The translations under genes and the position numbers were made by a program. The notes beneath the pieces were generated by a model that ran no database searches, was not told where the DNA came from, and saw nothing but the letters and a program-made list of their open reading frames with translations. This document shows positions 22,990 to 33,600 of a stretch of 37,078 nt of DNA, one piece after another (position 1 is the stretch's first letter; the number at the start of each line of letters is the position of its first letter). The stretch covers positions 26,761 to 63,838 of the forward strand of contig JAKCWW010001827.1 of assembly GCA_026260175.1 (NCBI GenBank). The letters are read 5' to 3'. The DNA comes from Reticulitermes lucifugus (lineage: Eukaryota > Arthropoda > Insecta > Blattodea > Rhinotermitidae).

Positions 22990-23024
22990 TGTGTGTGCGT
23001 GTGTGTGCGTGTGTGTATGTATGT
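22990..23024 (+). repeat. (TGTGCG)n/(TG)n microsatellite
   Basis: Alternating purine-pyrimidine repeat, GTGTGTGCGTGTGTGTGCGT followed by GTATGTATGTG. Such tracts can adopt Z-DNA. Confidence 0.9.
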
Positions 23025-23137
23025 GGAATGTGCACTGACAATTTTCCACGCAATATATCGCTGTAATGTTATAATTACTTGCTTTCCTGCCCTCACATCC
23101 ATACAAATATCACTCACTGTTATTTCGCAGATGTTTT

Positions 23138-23275
23138 GTTGTCAGATAGAGGTCTCTGCGACGGACCGATCCCTAGTCCAGAGGAGTCCTACCGAGTGAG
23201 TGTGTGTGTCATTGAGTGTGATCAGGTGAAACAATAACCCTCTACACCTACAATGAGTAGGTAGAAGAGGTCAGA
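23138..23275 (+). mobile_element. 5'-truncated SINE, family A with a different 3' end
   Basis: It begins inside the SINE body at TTGTCAGATAGAGGTCTCTG and matches the 7757 copy through the GTCCTACCGAGTG block (about 23186-23198). It lacks the tRNA-like head. After GTGATCAGGTGAAAC its 3' part (AATAACCCTCTACACCTACA) differs from the GGCCTAGGCCC-type end of the other copies, so it belongs to a subfamily with a different tail. A purine tract follows directly. Confidence 0.78.
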
Positions 23276-23322
23276 CTAAGAAGAAGAAGAAGAGGAGGAG
23301 GAGGAAAAGAAGAAGAAAGAAG
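23276..23322 (+). repeat. AAG/AGG polypurine tract
   Basis: An uninterrupted purine run of about 47 bases made of AAG, AGG and AAAG units. It directly follows the SINE and probably grew from its 3' tail. Confidence 0.9.
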
Positions 23323-24099
23323 TTACGGTAGTTCGCTGAACAATTTTTTAATATATTATTACCTTCCACAATTTTACCTGCAAGGTTCTAAGGTATAGGT
23401 GAATTTTTTTTTTCAAACTAATTTTCCATCCTCTAGGCGTATTCTCCATTTCTGTTCATCTATTACTCCCAACACTATAAAGAATTTTTCATACTTTTCA
23501 CCAAATAAAATCCAGTGCCAGTAACTCAATTCCATTTCACTCTTTTCACCAAGGCATTCTCAAGGACTCTCGATTCTTATTGCAGTTATAATCAGTTCCT
23601 TTTAGTGTGTCATTCATAGCATGCAGAGTCGGTGCAGTAAATTAAATTTCATTGCTTATGAATTAGAAAAATCGATGTACAAATCTAAAAAATTCTGCAA
23701 CGCTATGATCCGAACAGCCGGTCTTATGTAGTCGTATGCACTTGCGAAAAGAGATGGGGGCAGCCTAACCGTTTTAAAAACTGTAAACAGTTTGTCAAAA
23801 CTGAGGCCTGTAAATTTCTGTCACATTAAGAGAACTGGAAAAATCATCATTCTTGTTATCATTCCACCCTATCCTCAATCAATTTACAAATCCAAAATCT
23901 ATTCTCAGAAGACCGATGTCGTCATGTTTATTTCCAAGAGGCTTCCTCATAAAAATATTGTAACGTTTCTAGTTGTATTATAAAAGCAAATATCCATCGC
24001 ATCATATCACTCATAAAACTCTATGTACACCATATAAATCACAACATTTCTTCAACAAAAATCTACAATTCTCTATTTAATATCACCTATCTTACGCTG
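23323..24099. other. No gene recognised
   Basis: A+T-rich DNA with a pyrimidine-rich patch at about 23410-23560. No gene or repeat recognised. Confidence 0.45.
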
Positions 24100-24138
24100 A
24101 AGTATAGTGTATATATATGAATGTATGTATGTATGTAA
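24100..24138 (+). repeat. TA/TATG microsatellite
   Basis: A TATATA run at about 24110-24118 continues as TATG/ATGT repeats to 24137. Confidence 0.85.
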
Positions 24139-24530
24139 TGTCATAATATTAATTTTTATATTTTACATATAATTAAATAGGAGTAGTTCATTTCTTTCTT
24201 CTTGCAGTACACTCGCTGTCATTTGTCGGCTAAAGGCTTAAGTACCATATTATCGCTTAATTTGTTTATGGGGTTTACTAACATGCACGCAGAATACAGT
24301 TTAAGTTACACGCATTTGTTTCTCTGTGGCGCAACAGCCCAAATCGGGCCTAGGCCGCCTTATTGTTGAAGTTTCTAGATCACACATACACAGCGACACA
24401 CACACGGTAGAACTCCTCTGATCGAGTGATCAGTCCGCTACAGAGCCCTTTAACTACACAACACACAACAAACACAAGACACGAACATCCATGACCTCAG
24501 CGGGATTCAAACCCACAATCCCAGCAATTA

Positions 24531-24770
24531 GCCGATCCCAGTGGCCGTGCGGTCTAAGGCGTGGGTCTGCGGCCGCTCGCTTATTGGATCGTGGGTTCGA
24601 ATCCCACCGGGGGCATGGATGTCTGTCTCTTGTGAGTGTTGTGTGTNNNNNNNNNNNNNNNNNNNNNNNNNNNNNNNNNNNNNNNNNNNNNNNNNNTGAT
24701 CGTGAAGCCTCGAAATGAGGAGGCCTAGGCACCCGAAAAGGGGCTGTCGAGCCATAGGGAAAAAACAAAT
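24531..24770 (+). mobile_element. Young SINE nested inside another SINE
   Basis: The head GCCGATCCCAGTGGCCGTGC with GGTCTAAGGCGTGGG carries the A box, and GTGGGTTCGAATCCCACC (24588-24605) is a near-perfect B box. The body is interrupted by a 50-N gap. The 3' end (GATCGTGAAGCCTCGAAATG ... GGCCTAGGCACCCGAAAAGG ... GAGCCATAGGGA, then an A-rich tail AAAAAACAAA) differs from the 7757 and 35070 copies, marking another tail subfamily. The perfect 12-bp target duplication and intact promoter boxes suggest a recent insertion by LINE machinery. Confidence 0.92.
24647..24696. other. Assembly gap of 50 N
   Basis: Fifty consecutive N. By alignment with the SINE at 7757-8021 about 78 bases should lie here (positions 7875-7952 of that copy), so 50 looks like a fixed placeholder. 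Open frames crossing it are meaningless. Confidence 0.97.
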
Positions 24771-24830
24771 TCCCAGCAATTAAGCGGGTGCAGATCTACG
24801 CCTTAGACCGTAAGACCACCAGGATAGGCG

Positions 24831-26739
24831 TACACATAGTAGTACTAAATACGTGTCATAATATAAACAAGCACTTCATTTTAATAATATTTTATTGTAA
24901 TAAAACCCCGGAACAATCTGGTATATTAGCTAGTACTGGCATAACCACATAATTTACTTAAACATGCACAGTTAATCTATAGATGCAACGAAGAATAATC
25001 AGTATTAGGTACAGAATAAGAAAACGATTTTAAAAACGCAACAGTCCCGTAATGCGTAATAGATTTTAAGCATGATTGTTAATTCACTTAAAATATTATT
25101 TAATAAGTAGATGCATATACATTTATAAATCAAAGTTTATAATTTCCCTTGTTTGTTCACAAGACTGAGACCTACTTACTTACATTTTGCGTCCCGTTCA
25201 TCAGACACAAAATTTGCCCACAAACAGCCGAGGTTATATTATGCACTGAGAATAGCTTATATACTGGAATTGTACAGAAATTGTACGTAATAAGCAGAAC
25301 GCCTGGTGCAATATTAACCGCCGACGGGCACAATACCGCATTGTGGGAGAGAGGACAAGGGTTTGCGGCGCACCGGGTTGTGGCGATACAACGCAGATCC
25401 CACGAGAGGCTGTGTAATTGAAACGGACGACTGCAAATAAAATACTGCAGGATCAGGCGACGAGAAATAAATATCAGCAGAGAAATACAGGAGCATACTC
25501 ACTGCAGTTTAAGACCAGGAGTCAATCTCCATTACGAGGAGAGCAAAAACAATCTGGCTATAAGAACCGATTCACCACCAAGATATACGTACAGCCTGTA
25601 CCATGTATCGTTCAGAGTGTTATCTGTTTCTTTTACCAGTCGCATTCGCTGAAATCTGTCGAAAGCACATCATTAAACTGTAAAACATTTACCTTTCTAT
25701 ATCTTTTCATAATAGTATAGAACCACTCTCGCTTTAAGTGCCGCATTTTAATGTTCCGAAAAATCAGAAATTATTTGCTCGAAGTCTAGATTAATACTGG
25801 ATTTAAAACAAAGTCCAAAATGAAGACACGTCAGTAACATGCTGTCTGATAGAACCTAACGTACACATTACGGGCAGTGACAGGCAAGCTTAAGGTTTTT
25901 GTGCAATTATGATTACCAGACCAGTACAAGCGTAGACCTATTCTAATAAAGCTTACCCAAACGTCACATGGACTGCACTGGAATATAAATGTGAAATAAA
26001 AAGTGAAAAGCCCGTGTCTACATGTCTAATGTACTGAGATCTTTCTGGCTATAAGAACACAAGAAAAATTCGTGAAAATGGTCTCAGGTGACGATAATTC
26101 AAAAGCTCCTTTTTTCTAAGTCCATAAAAAAATGCCGCATTAATCCTTCTCCTACGACAGAATAAGCTGTGAAGGTAATTAAGGATGTAATTTAAAGCGG
26201 GTAGTGTAAAACTGAATAGCATTGACTTGAACTACAAGCGTAGGAACATCTCCTTGACATGCAAGAATATAGGCCAATGACAAAATACTTTGCATGAATT
26301 ACACAGCTTATAACATCTTCAAAGTTAAGCTACACAATGCTCTATTGTTAGGGCTGATTGTGTGTAATTACATTTCTGAATTCCACTGCGAAACAAAGTT
26401 TCTGCTTCACGTTAATTAAAACCCGAACTAACTGTATTGTTAGCTTATTGATTCTCTGTCCAATTTCACGGCTATTGAATTAGTTTTAAGGCAATGATTG
26501 ATTCCGTGTTGTCTAGCAGGCATTTCCCTAAGTGGCATGAAGGACGCCACCTCAATTCCGAAGCGCTCTGTCTATCATAATTTACAAGCAAGTTGTTAGG
26601 TCAGATATCAGCAATCTGGCTGCACGCAAATTTAATGAAACAGGTTCCTAGAAAGAAGGAATAATTTAATTTATCTATATACTTCCATTTACATATAGCT
26701 CACACTCCACAGAACAGAGTCGTTATTAGAAGGTGATGG
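24831..26739. other. No gene recognised
   Basis: About 1.9 kb of A+T-rich DNA. A less A+T-rich patch at about 25310-25410 carries overlapping frames of 62-100 codons on both strands without a recognisable family. Confidence 0.5.
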
Positions 26740-27000
26740 TCGATAAACTAGTCAAAAAAATCCCCACCTCTCCTTGAACCCGATGATTTATTACCGCGTT
26801 CACGAGATCCCAGCAGTGAAACCTACTCTGATCCAAACAAATCCCGTCTACATCAACACGTCTTATACCCTTATGACAGGTGACATTTTAATATTATCTT
26901 CCCATTTCTGTCAAATTGTTCGACTGGTCTATTACCTATAGGTTTTCTGACTAAAACCTTGCTTTCATTTGCCACCTCTCCGATGTGCGTTACGTATAAA
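26740..27000 (-). mobile_element. LINE 3' end, heavily decayed
   Basis: The minus strand aligns in order with the LINE tail at 29955-30465. In one frame it gives VLVRKPIGNRPVEQFDRNGK, where the better copy has [19 protein letters not shown]; in the next frame it gives KWEDNIKMSP. The region downstream on that strand (plus 26750-26830) corresponds to the element's 3' end, with GACTAGT near 26749 matching GACTAGC near 30003. Frameshifts show long inactivity. Confidence 0.65.
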
Positions 27001-27082
27001 ATCAAAATTGTTTGTCGAGTCCCAGCAATCTCTCTTTGATCCAGCCGTCAGCTGGTAAATGGGCTTTTCTACTTCTAGTTCA

Positions 27083-27111
27083 GTATTATTATTATTATTA
27101 TTATTAGTATT
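27083..27111 (+). repeat. (TTA)n microsatellite
   Basis: Seven or so TTA units with one AGT interruption. Confidence 0.92.
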
Positions 27112-27741
27112 ACATTTTAAAATTATATTAAATGAGCTTTAAGTGTGAAAATTGATAGGAATCATTGATTAAGTAATAAATAATGAAATACTGACGTCAA
27201 ATAAAACAAATAAGTGTCCGTGAATGCACTGTTATACACGGCAAAGGATGCAACTTATGTACAAGAAAACATAAGCAGAAAAAGTGGTGTGCCATTTCAG
27301 TTTCCCGTGTTTGTGGAGAAAGCTACTTTCTTACACCAGTATGTGACGCCATATATTTTGGCAAATATACATCGATATTTCACAGAAATCTTTTGCTTCC
27401 TTTATATATCCCTATGAGACTAGGGCTGTCACTCAGGGCTGTACTGCAATAGATTTTAACAACCTATGATATCTGGTTGTCTTTAAATGCCGACAACGCT
27501 ACAAAGATATTTTACGTACTGATTATAGCATTTGTTGTTTCATTTCTCTTCTAATTCTATCAATATTTTCAGAATCTAATTTTTGGCGAATATAATTTGC
27601 GCCGCTTTCATATTAGTAAATTTTAACACACACGTTTTATACAAAATATATAGAAAAATTACGATCTGCCTAAGTACCAAATTCCACATCCCCAAGTCAC
27701 AACAAGCCTTAAATCTTCAGTTTTCGTTATTAAAGTTGTAC
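27112..27741. other. No gene recognised
   Basis: A+T-rich DNA. A 67-codon frame at 27214-27417 is unrecognisable. Confidence 0.45.
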
Positions 27742-27975
27742 ACACCCAGCCGCCTGGTTTAACGGTGACATTACCTATCTTTAGTTGGAAGGTACCAGGT
27801 TAAAATCCCTGTCAAATTACAAGCTTTCGTGATTTTCTTCATATTTCCCATACGAATGCGGGGCACTAACTTCAAACAAGGCACGACTGCCCACTAAAAA
27901 TCGTAATCTACTCACCATTAATGACTATCTCACCTCATTTGACGCTAAATGACCTGACATTTAAAAAAGGTCGAA
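27742..27975 (+). mobile_element. tRNA-derived SINE, family B
   Basis: The tRNA-like head has an A box TGGTTTAACGGT (27755-27766) and a B-box-like GGTTAAAATCC (27799-27809). The body includes GATTTTCTTCATATTTCCCA, CGAATGCGGGGCACTAACTT and CAAGGCACGACTGCCCAC, in an order I remember from widespread insect SINEs. The end is probably near the AAATGACCTGACATTTAAAA block at about 27950-27968. It is diverged and surely inactive; end positions are approximate. Confidence 0.7.
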
Positions 27976-29670
27976 AATTAACCTAAGACCCAATCAATCA
28001 AATTCCTCAAACTCCGACATTGCTTCTAAGTTCCAAATATTACTACCTTCAAAATTTTTTAAGCTGCTTAAGTATAAATTTTTACGTGAGCCGCAGTCAG
28101 AAATGTATTACAGAATATTGTGCTTATTAACCAGTTTATAAAAACTATCACACACACGTACCGTGTTTCCAAATTGACTCTGTACAGGCTAGATATCACC
28201 TACTGAATTGCAAAGCCCACAGTGGTACAGCTACAGTCTGTCGTATTCGTCAACATATATAAGACTTTATACTTTCAATAAATAAGTCAAAATTTGCTAG
28301 TGGCTTTTCTAAAACAGTAGACCAATAGCCGTAGGACAACGTCTAAGTGTTTGGCTTATAGTCGGAGACAGGTTATGAATACCGAGAACGTCTAAGTTAT
28401 TCAGCAACATGCCTTCCCAAATTAGACCACGACTTGAGTGTATGACAAACCTAGGGGCTAAAATCGTGCAACGTGTAGCAAAAAACAAATTAAATGCAGG
28501 CCTAAATAATGAATAAAGCGCAGACACCTAGAAGGAAGCATGTTAACTTATTTATGAGAAAGGTAGACTTGAGGTCAGAAATGTCATGACTGCATTGGTC
28601 CCCCAGTCAGCATTCAAAATAATCAAAGCATGTTCATCGTAAACTGACACCGTGCCAAAAGGGGTTATCAATAATACTAACACAGCGCAATTCTAATTGG
28701 CACTGGCGCATATTAATATGCTGTCCTGGAATTGTGTATTGTAGTAAATTTAGAAAATGATATATTCTATACGTTTGTGTACTCTAAAACAACAACAGCA
28801 AGTTTAATGTGCGAAATCTACATTTATATTTCTCTTTAATTGTAACTAAACGTAACTAATCACTGAGTGTATAACATTCTGTGTGCAGACATAAAATAGT
28901 CATGCTTAGAAATTATATCATATTTATATTATATATTAGCATTTAAAACATGGCTACTGTGCGAAATATTGAAGTTATACGTGAAAAGTATAAGATAAAA
29001 AGGATGTAAACTATAGCGGAAATATGCACACAACTGGATTACTGATTTGCACTTATTACAACTATTGCATAGCTCCTGCTGCTCTCACCATACATAGCCT
29101 ACATCGTATCCCTTTCATCATGTCCCTAAGTGTAACATTTGTCGCGGGATAAAACGGAGGGTAAAGGCTTTCTATGTAACAAAACTGCCGCGATAAGGGA
29201 TACGATAAAAAATACATTCTGAATTCCAGTATTTGAAGAAAGTAGGCATCATAACGCAGCCAATGAGAATATTGTTTAAATAATGAATTCTGTGTCGAAA
29301 GACACTGCGATATAAAGTAATAATCTATAAAATAAATGTTATCAAATTACGCTGCATACGCTATGCGGCAAATAAGGCGTCATTAAAAAGAGAAATCAAT
29401 TCTAGCATTTTCTCATAGCACTCATACTTAATTCTCCTGCCAAGATACGGAAAATTTGGTGTAAATCGACCTGAATGAACTGCTGATGACTTATATTTTC
29501 TAAATAATTATTTAATTCATTTATCACATTACTTCAGTGTGAGATATTTCAGAAAGGAAATATAATTGTTTTCAAAACAAGGTAAATGTGAAAATATATA
29601 TTCTTCTCAACGACATAATAAATTAAGAGACAGTCGTGTGCATGAAAACTAAATGGCTCTATAAGAAATG
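27976..29670. other. No gene recognised
   Basis: About 1.7 kb of A+T-rich DNA without recognisable structure. Open frames are at most about 72 codons. Confidence 0.5.
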
Positions 29671-29710
29671 ACATAGAATGCGTGACTCATGTTCCGTGTA
29701 CATTCTATGT
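29671..29710. repeat. 10-bp perfect inverted repeat
   Basis: ACATAGAATG at 29671-29680 and CATTCTATGT at 29701-29710, separated by 20 bases. It may be a small fold-back remnant. Confidence 0.65.
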
Positions 29711-29954
29711 AGAATCATGGTACCAAACGCAAGGCCCAGCTCTGCAATAACCAGAGGTTAAAGAGAATACACCACATGTAGTTATTACAAATATACATCC
29801 ATTGGTATTAAGATGTTTATCAAAATATTCTCGTTTTTTCCTTTGGTACTTATTAGAAATACGAGTACTAGTATGCAACAAGGTGTTTGTGTTTGAGTTT
29901 AACATCTGTATATTAAAAAGAGGGAAGAAAATGTAGAATTATCTATTATAACTA
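29711..29954. other. No gene recognised
   Basis: Short spacer before the LINE remnant. A 66-codon minus frame is unrecognisable. Confidence 0.4.
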
Positions 29955-30465
29955 ACTCCATGGAGCAGAGTCCTTCTTGAAAAGCTAAAAGGTCCTCAGC
30001 TAGTCAAGAAATTCCCCGCATTTTATGGAAACCGAAGGTTCATTGCCGCATTCACAAGAGCCCCCACCTGTCCCTATCCTGAGCCATATCAATCCATTCC
30101 ATGCACCCCTATCCCGCTTCTTGAAAATTCATTTTTATATTATCCTACCATCTACGCCTGGGTCTTCCAAGTGGTCTCCTTCCCTCAGGTCTCCCCACCA
30201 AAATCCTGTACGCACCTTTACCCTCACCCATACGTGCTACATGCCCCATCCGCCTCATTCTTCTTGATTTGATCACCCAAATAATATTTGGTGATGAGTA
30301 CAGACCATTAAGTTCCTCGTTATGTAGTCTTCTCCACTCCCCTGTTACCTCGTCCCTCTTAGGCCCGAATATCCCCCTCAGCATCCTATTCTCGAACACC
30401 CTTAGCCTGTGTTCCTCCTTCAGTGACAGACCAAGTTTCACACTTATAAAAAGCAACAGGTAAAA
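29955..30465 (-). mobile_element. LINE 3' end (reverse-transcriptase ORF C-terminus), best copy
   Basis: On the minus strand an open frame of 103 codons (30456 down to 30145) reads EEHRLRVFENRMLRGIFGPK, then [36 protein letters not shown] and [20 protein letters not shown]. It then meets a stop where EDNIKM is expected. Further pieces (MAQDRDRW) follow in shifted frames down to about 30050. This is the C-terminal region after the reverse-transcriptase domain of a LINE very common in insects. The element is 5' truncated, as usual for incomplete reverse transcription. Nearly the same 3' segment is at 10624-11075. Confidence 0.88.
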
Positions 30466-31590
30466 TTATAGTTAAAATAATCTATTATTTGTCACAGAAA
30501 AGTTCGGAACTCTCTTGTTTGATATCTCCACAGCATCGGGATGAGTGAGATGTGACCTGTTTAAAACCCCTGGAATGGTAAAATGTGGTTTTAGAGTAAA
30601 CACACGTAAGAGTTAAGATTCTAATGTGTCTTCATCCACACGCGGACATAAAAGAGAATAAACATAGTGTAAGCCTCAACTCCTCTGAGTTCCCAGTATT
30701 TGTTGTCGTCTATTGATTTGTAAAAGTACATCCAGCTTATATATTTTGCTACGCCACGGAAGAAACATATCTGCCACAGTGCTGTAAACGTGAACGAATG
30801 TGTGACAACTGGTCTGCCGCCTACTTCCTTGGCGACTTTCACTACACGCGTTGCCATAACAACATGAATCAACAGCTAAGTAAAATCCAGGAAGAGATTT
30901 GCTAATCGATATGCTTTCAGTATAAGGAATACAGGACAGCGTGTTCCACGTGCAGGCATTCACAGAACTGTCACGTGAAATGACATGTGACTTAATGAAT
31001 TCTGGTAAAAAATACCTGTCAACAGCAGTCCTTAAGTCTGGAAACTTAACACCCATTCGAAAATTAAGTAGGGTGCACCCCGGTTAATACTTTCATTATA
31101 ATCCTTTTTTGGAAATAATATTGCTTAATTACACATTGTTACTGTGTCTGTACGGTTCACTCAATTTTTACGATATCAACTATAAATTATTAAGTTACAA
31201 GAAGGGTTCTTAATGCCTTCAAGATATTGATTGAAATATTCGCATGACAGTAGACGTAATTACTTTCTAGAATTTCTTTTCAGGAATTCGTGATACTTAA
31301 TCCTAATGTAGGCTAAAGTAGGCTTATGTGTTACGTCACAAACAAACCGAAACTACGCTTGCCCGAAACTTTACAATATACACCGATAGTTCTTATGCAA
31401 GTAGCCTGCCAGTCTCAATTAAATTTAAATTCCTACCCTCTCCGATAACATTTGATAAAAAATTCTGTCGCCCTAGTAAAAGTGTAAGTTGGCCATATTT
31501 CAAGTGATAGATATTACCGGCATATTTGTCCGAAAAAACGGTGTAATTAAAAATATTTAAGGGAAAACGAGACAAATATTACCGACTTCT
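30466..31590. other. No gene recognised; longest open frame is unrecognised
   Basis: This stretch contains the longest open frame of the window, 126 codons on the minus strand at 30676-31056. It has no recognisable domain, signal peptide or membrane segment. A second frame of 83 codons overlaps it on the same strand. Without splice sites or similarity I treat it as a chance frame. Confidence 0.5.
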
Positions 31591-32086
31591 GGCGTGTCGA
31601 AAATTCAAGTCTTCTGGGATGTTGAGTCATGTGGACTGCTAAATGGTTACTGATAATTCGAGGGATCGGAGTGCCTTCATCTTTAGTGTCAATCAGTTCA
31701 AGAACTGAGGATTCAGATCTTCTGGAAAGTGAGGCTCTGTCGTTGGGGGAGGGTTCCCGACACTTCGAAAGAAAGTACTGCCTTCATCCTCAACACAGAA
31801 ATACTCCAACAAGAAAATGACTTAAGCAGTTCTTCTTGGACTGCTTAACATTGAAGATAAAGATAACTTCCTGCGAAATGTCGGGAATCACTCACCCAAC
31901 GACATAGCTTCACATCCCGGAACACCTAAATCCTAAGTAACACCGCTCTGGGAAACTCAAATCTTGCAAATTCCAAGAACTTCTAAAACCTGAAGTTAGA
32001 AATATCACGATCCTTCGAGTTGTCGGTAATTATTTACCGGTGGATATGGCTTAATATCCCAGAAGACAGGAATCAGAAACAACACC
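31591..32086. repeat. Large inverted repeat, two hammerhead-like hairpins per arm
   Basis: The left arm (31591-31800) read on the minus strand matches the right arm (31851-32086) read on the plus strand in the same order. The order is: hairpin a (left 31754-31793, right 31851-31889); a CCCAACGACA block; a block ending CCTCAG or CCTAAG; hairpin b (left 31647-31686, right 31989-32030); then TATCCCAGAAGAC or CATCCCAGAAGAC. Each hairpin has CTGARGATGA-like bases, a short stem, GAA and TGTC or TATC, as in decayed hammerheads. Arms are joined by a 9-bp perfect hairpin (31822-31830 with 31840-31848). Strong divergence shows age. Confidence 0.72.
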
Positions 32087-33344
32087 GTTTCAGAGCTTCG
32101 CATGCCGATGTAGACATGAATTCTCAAACTAAACTGCGGTTAAGGAAGGAAATTATGCCCTTGAAGACCCGATGGACGTAGGACTTTTTCAGCTTCTGCC
32201 ATAAACAATGCATCAAACGTACATCGTATAACATCTGAATAGTAAGAGGCCACTGCACACAAAACGCCAAGGAGTCTGCACGCCACTGTTACCGGTGGCG
32301 CCATCGTATATCCTCGGGGAGAATTAGTCTGTCTCTTTTGGATGTGTATAAATTCATTACGCTTCTATTACATGAATACCGTAAAGGATTTCCGGCTTCC
32401 ACGGAAACTTGCTTGAATATATACAAGGGAATGCAACGAAGAATGTCGCGATTAGAATGTAGTGCAAGAAAAACGAGAGGGAAGATGTTAAGCAATGAAG
32501 GTCTACGCCATCTTTCTGTATGAACCTTTGCGTTCTTACTTGTCATCTGAATGTATACTGCAGTCTGTGATATAGTCTAAATATTTGCAATGGAAATATT
32601 TCACAGATTTGCATCTAGACGTGGTATCATGACTGGGGCGACTATCGACAAAGTGCCAAATCCGTACAAGAGAAGGACCACGTAAGATACTGCTTCCCAA
32701 GACCGGTAACTCTGTTTCAGTAGTCACCAAAAAGACCGGTGAAATAGCAATGGGATTTCCGATGGGAATCCTCTGCCTGTCTCACGTGTTACACTCAAAC
32801 AGTTACATTTCTACATTAATGTTTTCGGTGTTCTGACATTCTGTGACTGACAAGCGGTTACAACAATTTCTGCCACTTTTACACTTAATATGGAAGCAGC
32901 ACTTTTCTTCGGATATTGGTAACCCCATACCAGACTACAAAGCTTGAAGACCCGGAAAACGAAAATATAAATCGCCAATATCTTAAAAATCTCACACTTC
33001 AGTTACGTGCCTTTTAGCTAACTAGGTGCTGCTAGTATCACCGAAATTTTCGATAGAGCTGTTGGCACGCCCATTAACATTCTGGTTTCCTTAGACCCGC
33101 CCTCAAACAAATATTGAAATTACCTCCAAATAGGTAAAGGCCGCTTTTTTTTAAATTCTTTGTTTACTTCTATATAATTTTGGAATTCGTTGTTCAGACT
33201 AATTCCACCATTCAACACTACGTCGAAAATGGTTTCGAAAAGATCCTTAAAATATGCAAAGAACCCATCAATCATTATTTCCTAAATTACTGCCTATTTC
33301 CAGCGAGACTATTTAGAATATAAAATCTAATGCCATTATGGTGT
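32087..33344. other. No gene recognised
   Basis: A+T-rich DNA. Overlapping frames of 61-85 codons at 32289-32546 on both strands are unrecognisable. Confidence 0.5.
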
Positions 33345-33600
33345 TAATCAAACTGAACATTTGCAATTTCCAGTAGCACTCTAAACTCGTATTCGGGAGG
33401 TGTCTGGCTCGAATCTCGGCCGATACACTGGCTCTCCTGACTGGCATTATTTGCGGATTTCTGCAGTTGCTCCAGTCAAGCACCCCAATTAGTCCACGAC
33501 CGCTTCCTTGCAAATGCCTTTAAACTGATCACTTACCAATTGGCATTTCCAACCCAGATACTGTCAGCGTTGTTAAATGACCCACAGCAAGTAACGTACG
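33345..33600 (+). mobile_element. tRNA-derived SINE, family B-like
   Basis: The head retains CTCGTATTCGGGAGGTGTC (about 33387-33405) and a B-box-like GGCTCGAATCTCGG (33406-33419), as in SINE heads with CTCGCATTCGGGAGG before GGTTCGAATCC. The body block TTAGTCCACGACCGCTTCCT (about 33489-33508) and a TGACCCACAGCAAG end (about 33580-33593) match the order I recall for common insect SINEs. The A box is decayed. A minus frame of 66 codons across it is incidental. Confidence 0.68.

Larger units (their letters stand above)
24317..24830 (-). mobile_element. tRNA-derived SINE, family A, split by a nested SINE
   Basis: On the minus strand the head lies at the right. GCCTATCCTGGTGGTCTTAC and GGTCTAAGGC (24783-24829) give the A-box region, and GGGTTTGAATCCCGC (about 24500-24514) gives the B box. 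The body (CTGATCACTCGATCAGAGGA near 24415-24434) and the end GGCCTAGGCCCGATTTGGGC with TTGCGCCACAGA lie at the left (24320-24360). The element is continuous apart from an insertion of another SINE at 24531-24770, flanked by a 12-bp duplication of TCCCAGCAATTA at 24519-24530 and 24771-24782. Confidence 0.9.

Noticed and set aside
24531-24605. Functional tRNA gene
   Set aside because: The A- and B-box regions are tRNA-like, but the element continues as a SINE body with a target duplication and the acceptor stem does not pair.
24454-24779. Frames of 75-104 codons across the N gap
   Set aside because: They run through undetermined bases inside SINE sequence. Peptides like WDSNPR are typical translated SINE heads often mis-annotated as proteins.
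30676-31056. 126-codon minus-strand open frame, the longest in the window
   Set aside because: No recognisable domain, no similarity I know of, a second frame overlaps it on the same strand, and no promoter or splice signals are evident. A frame of this length is possible by chance in 37 kb.
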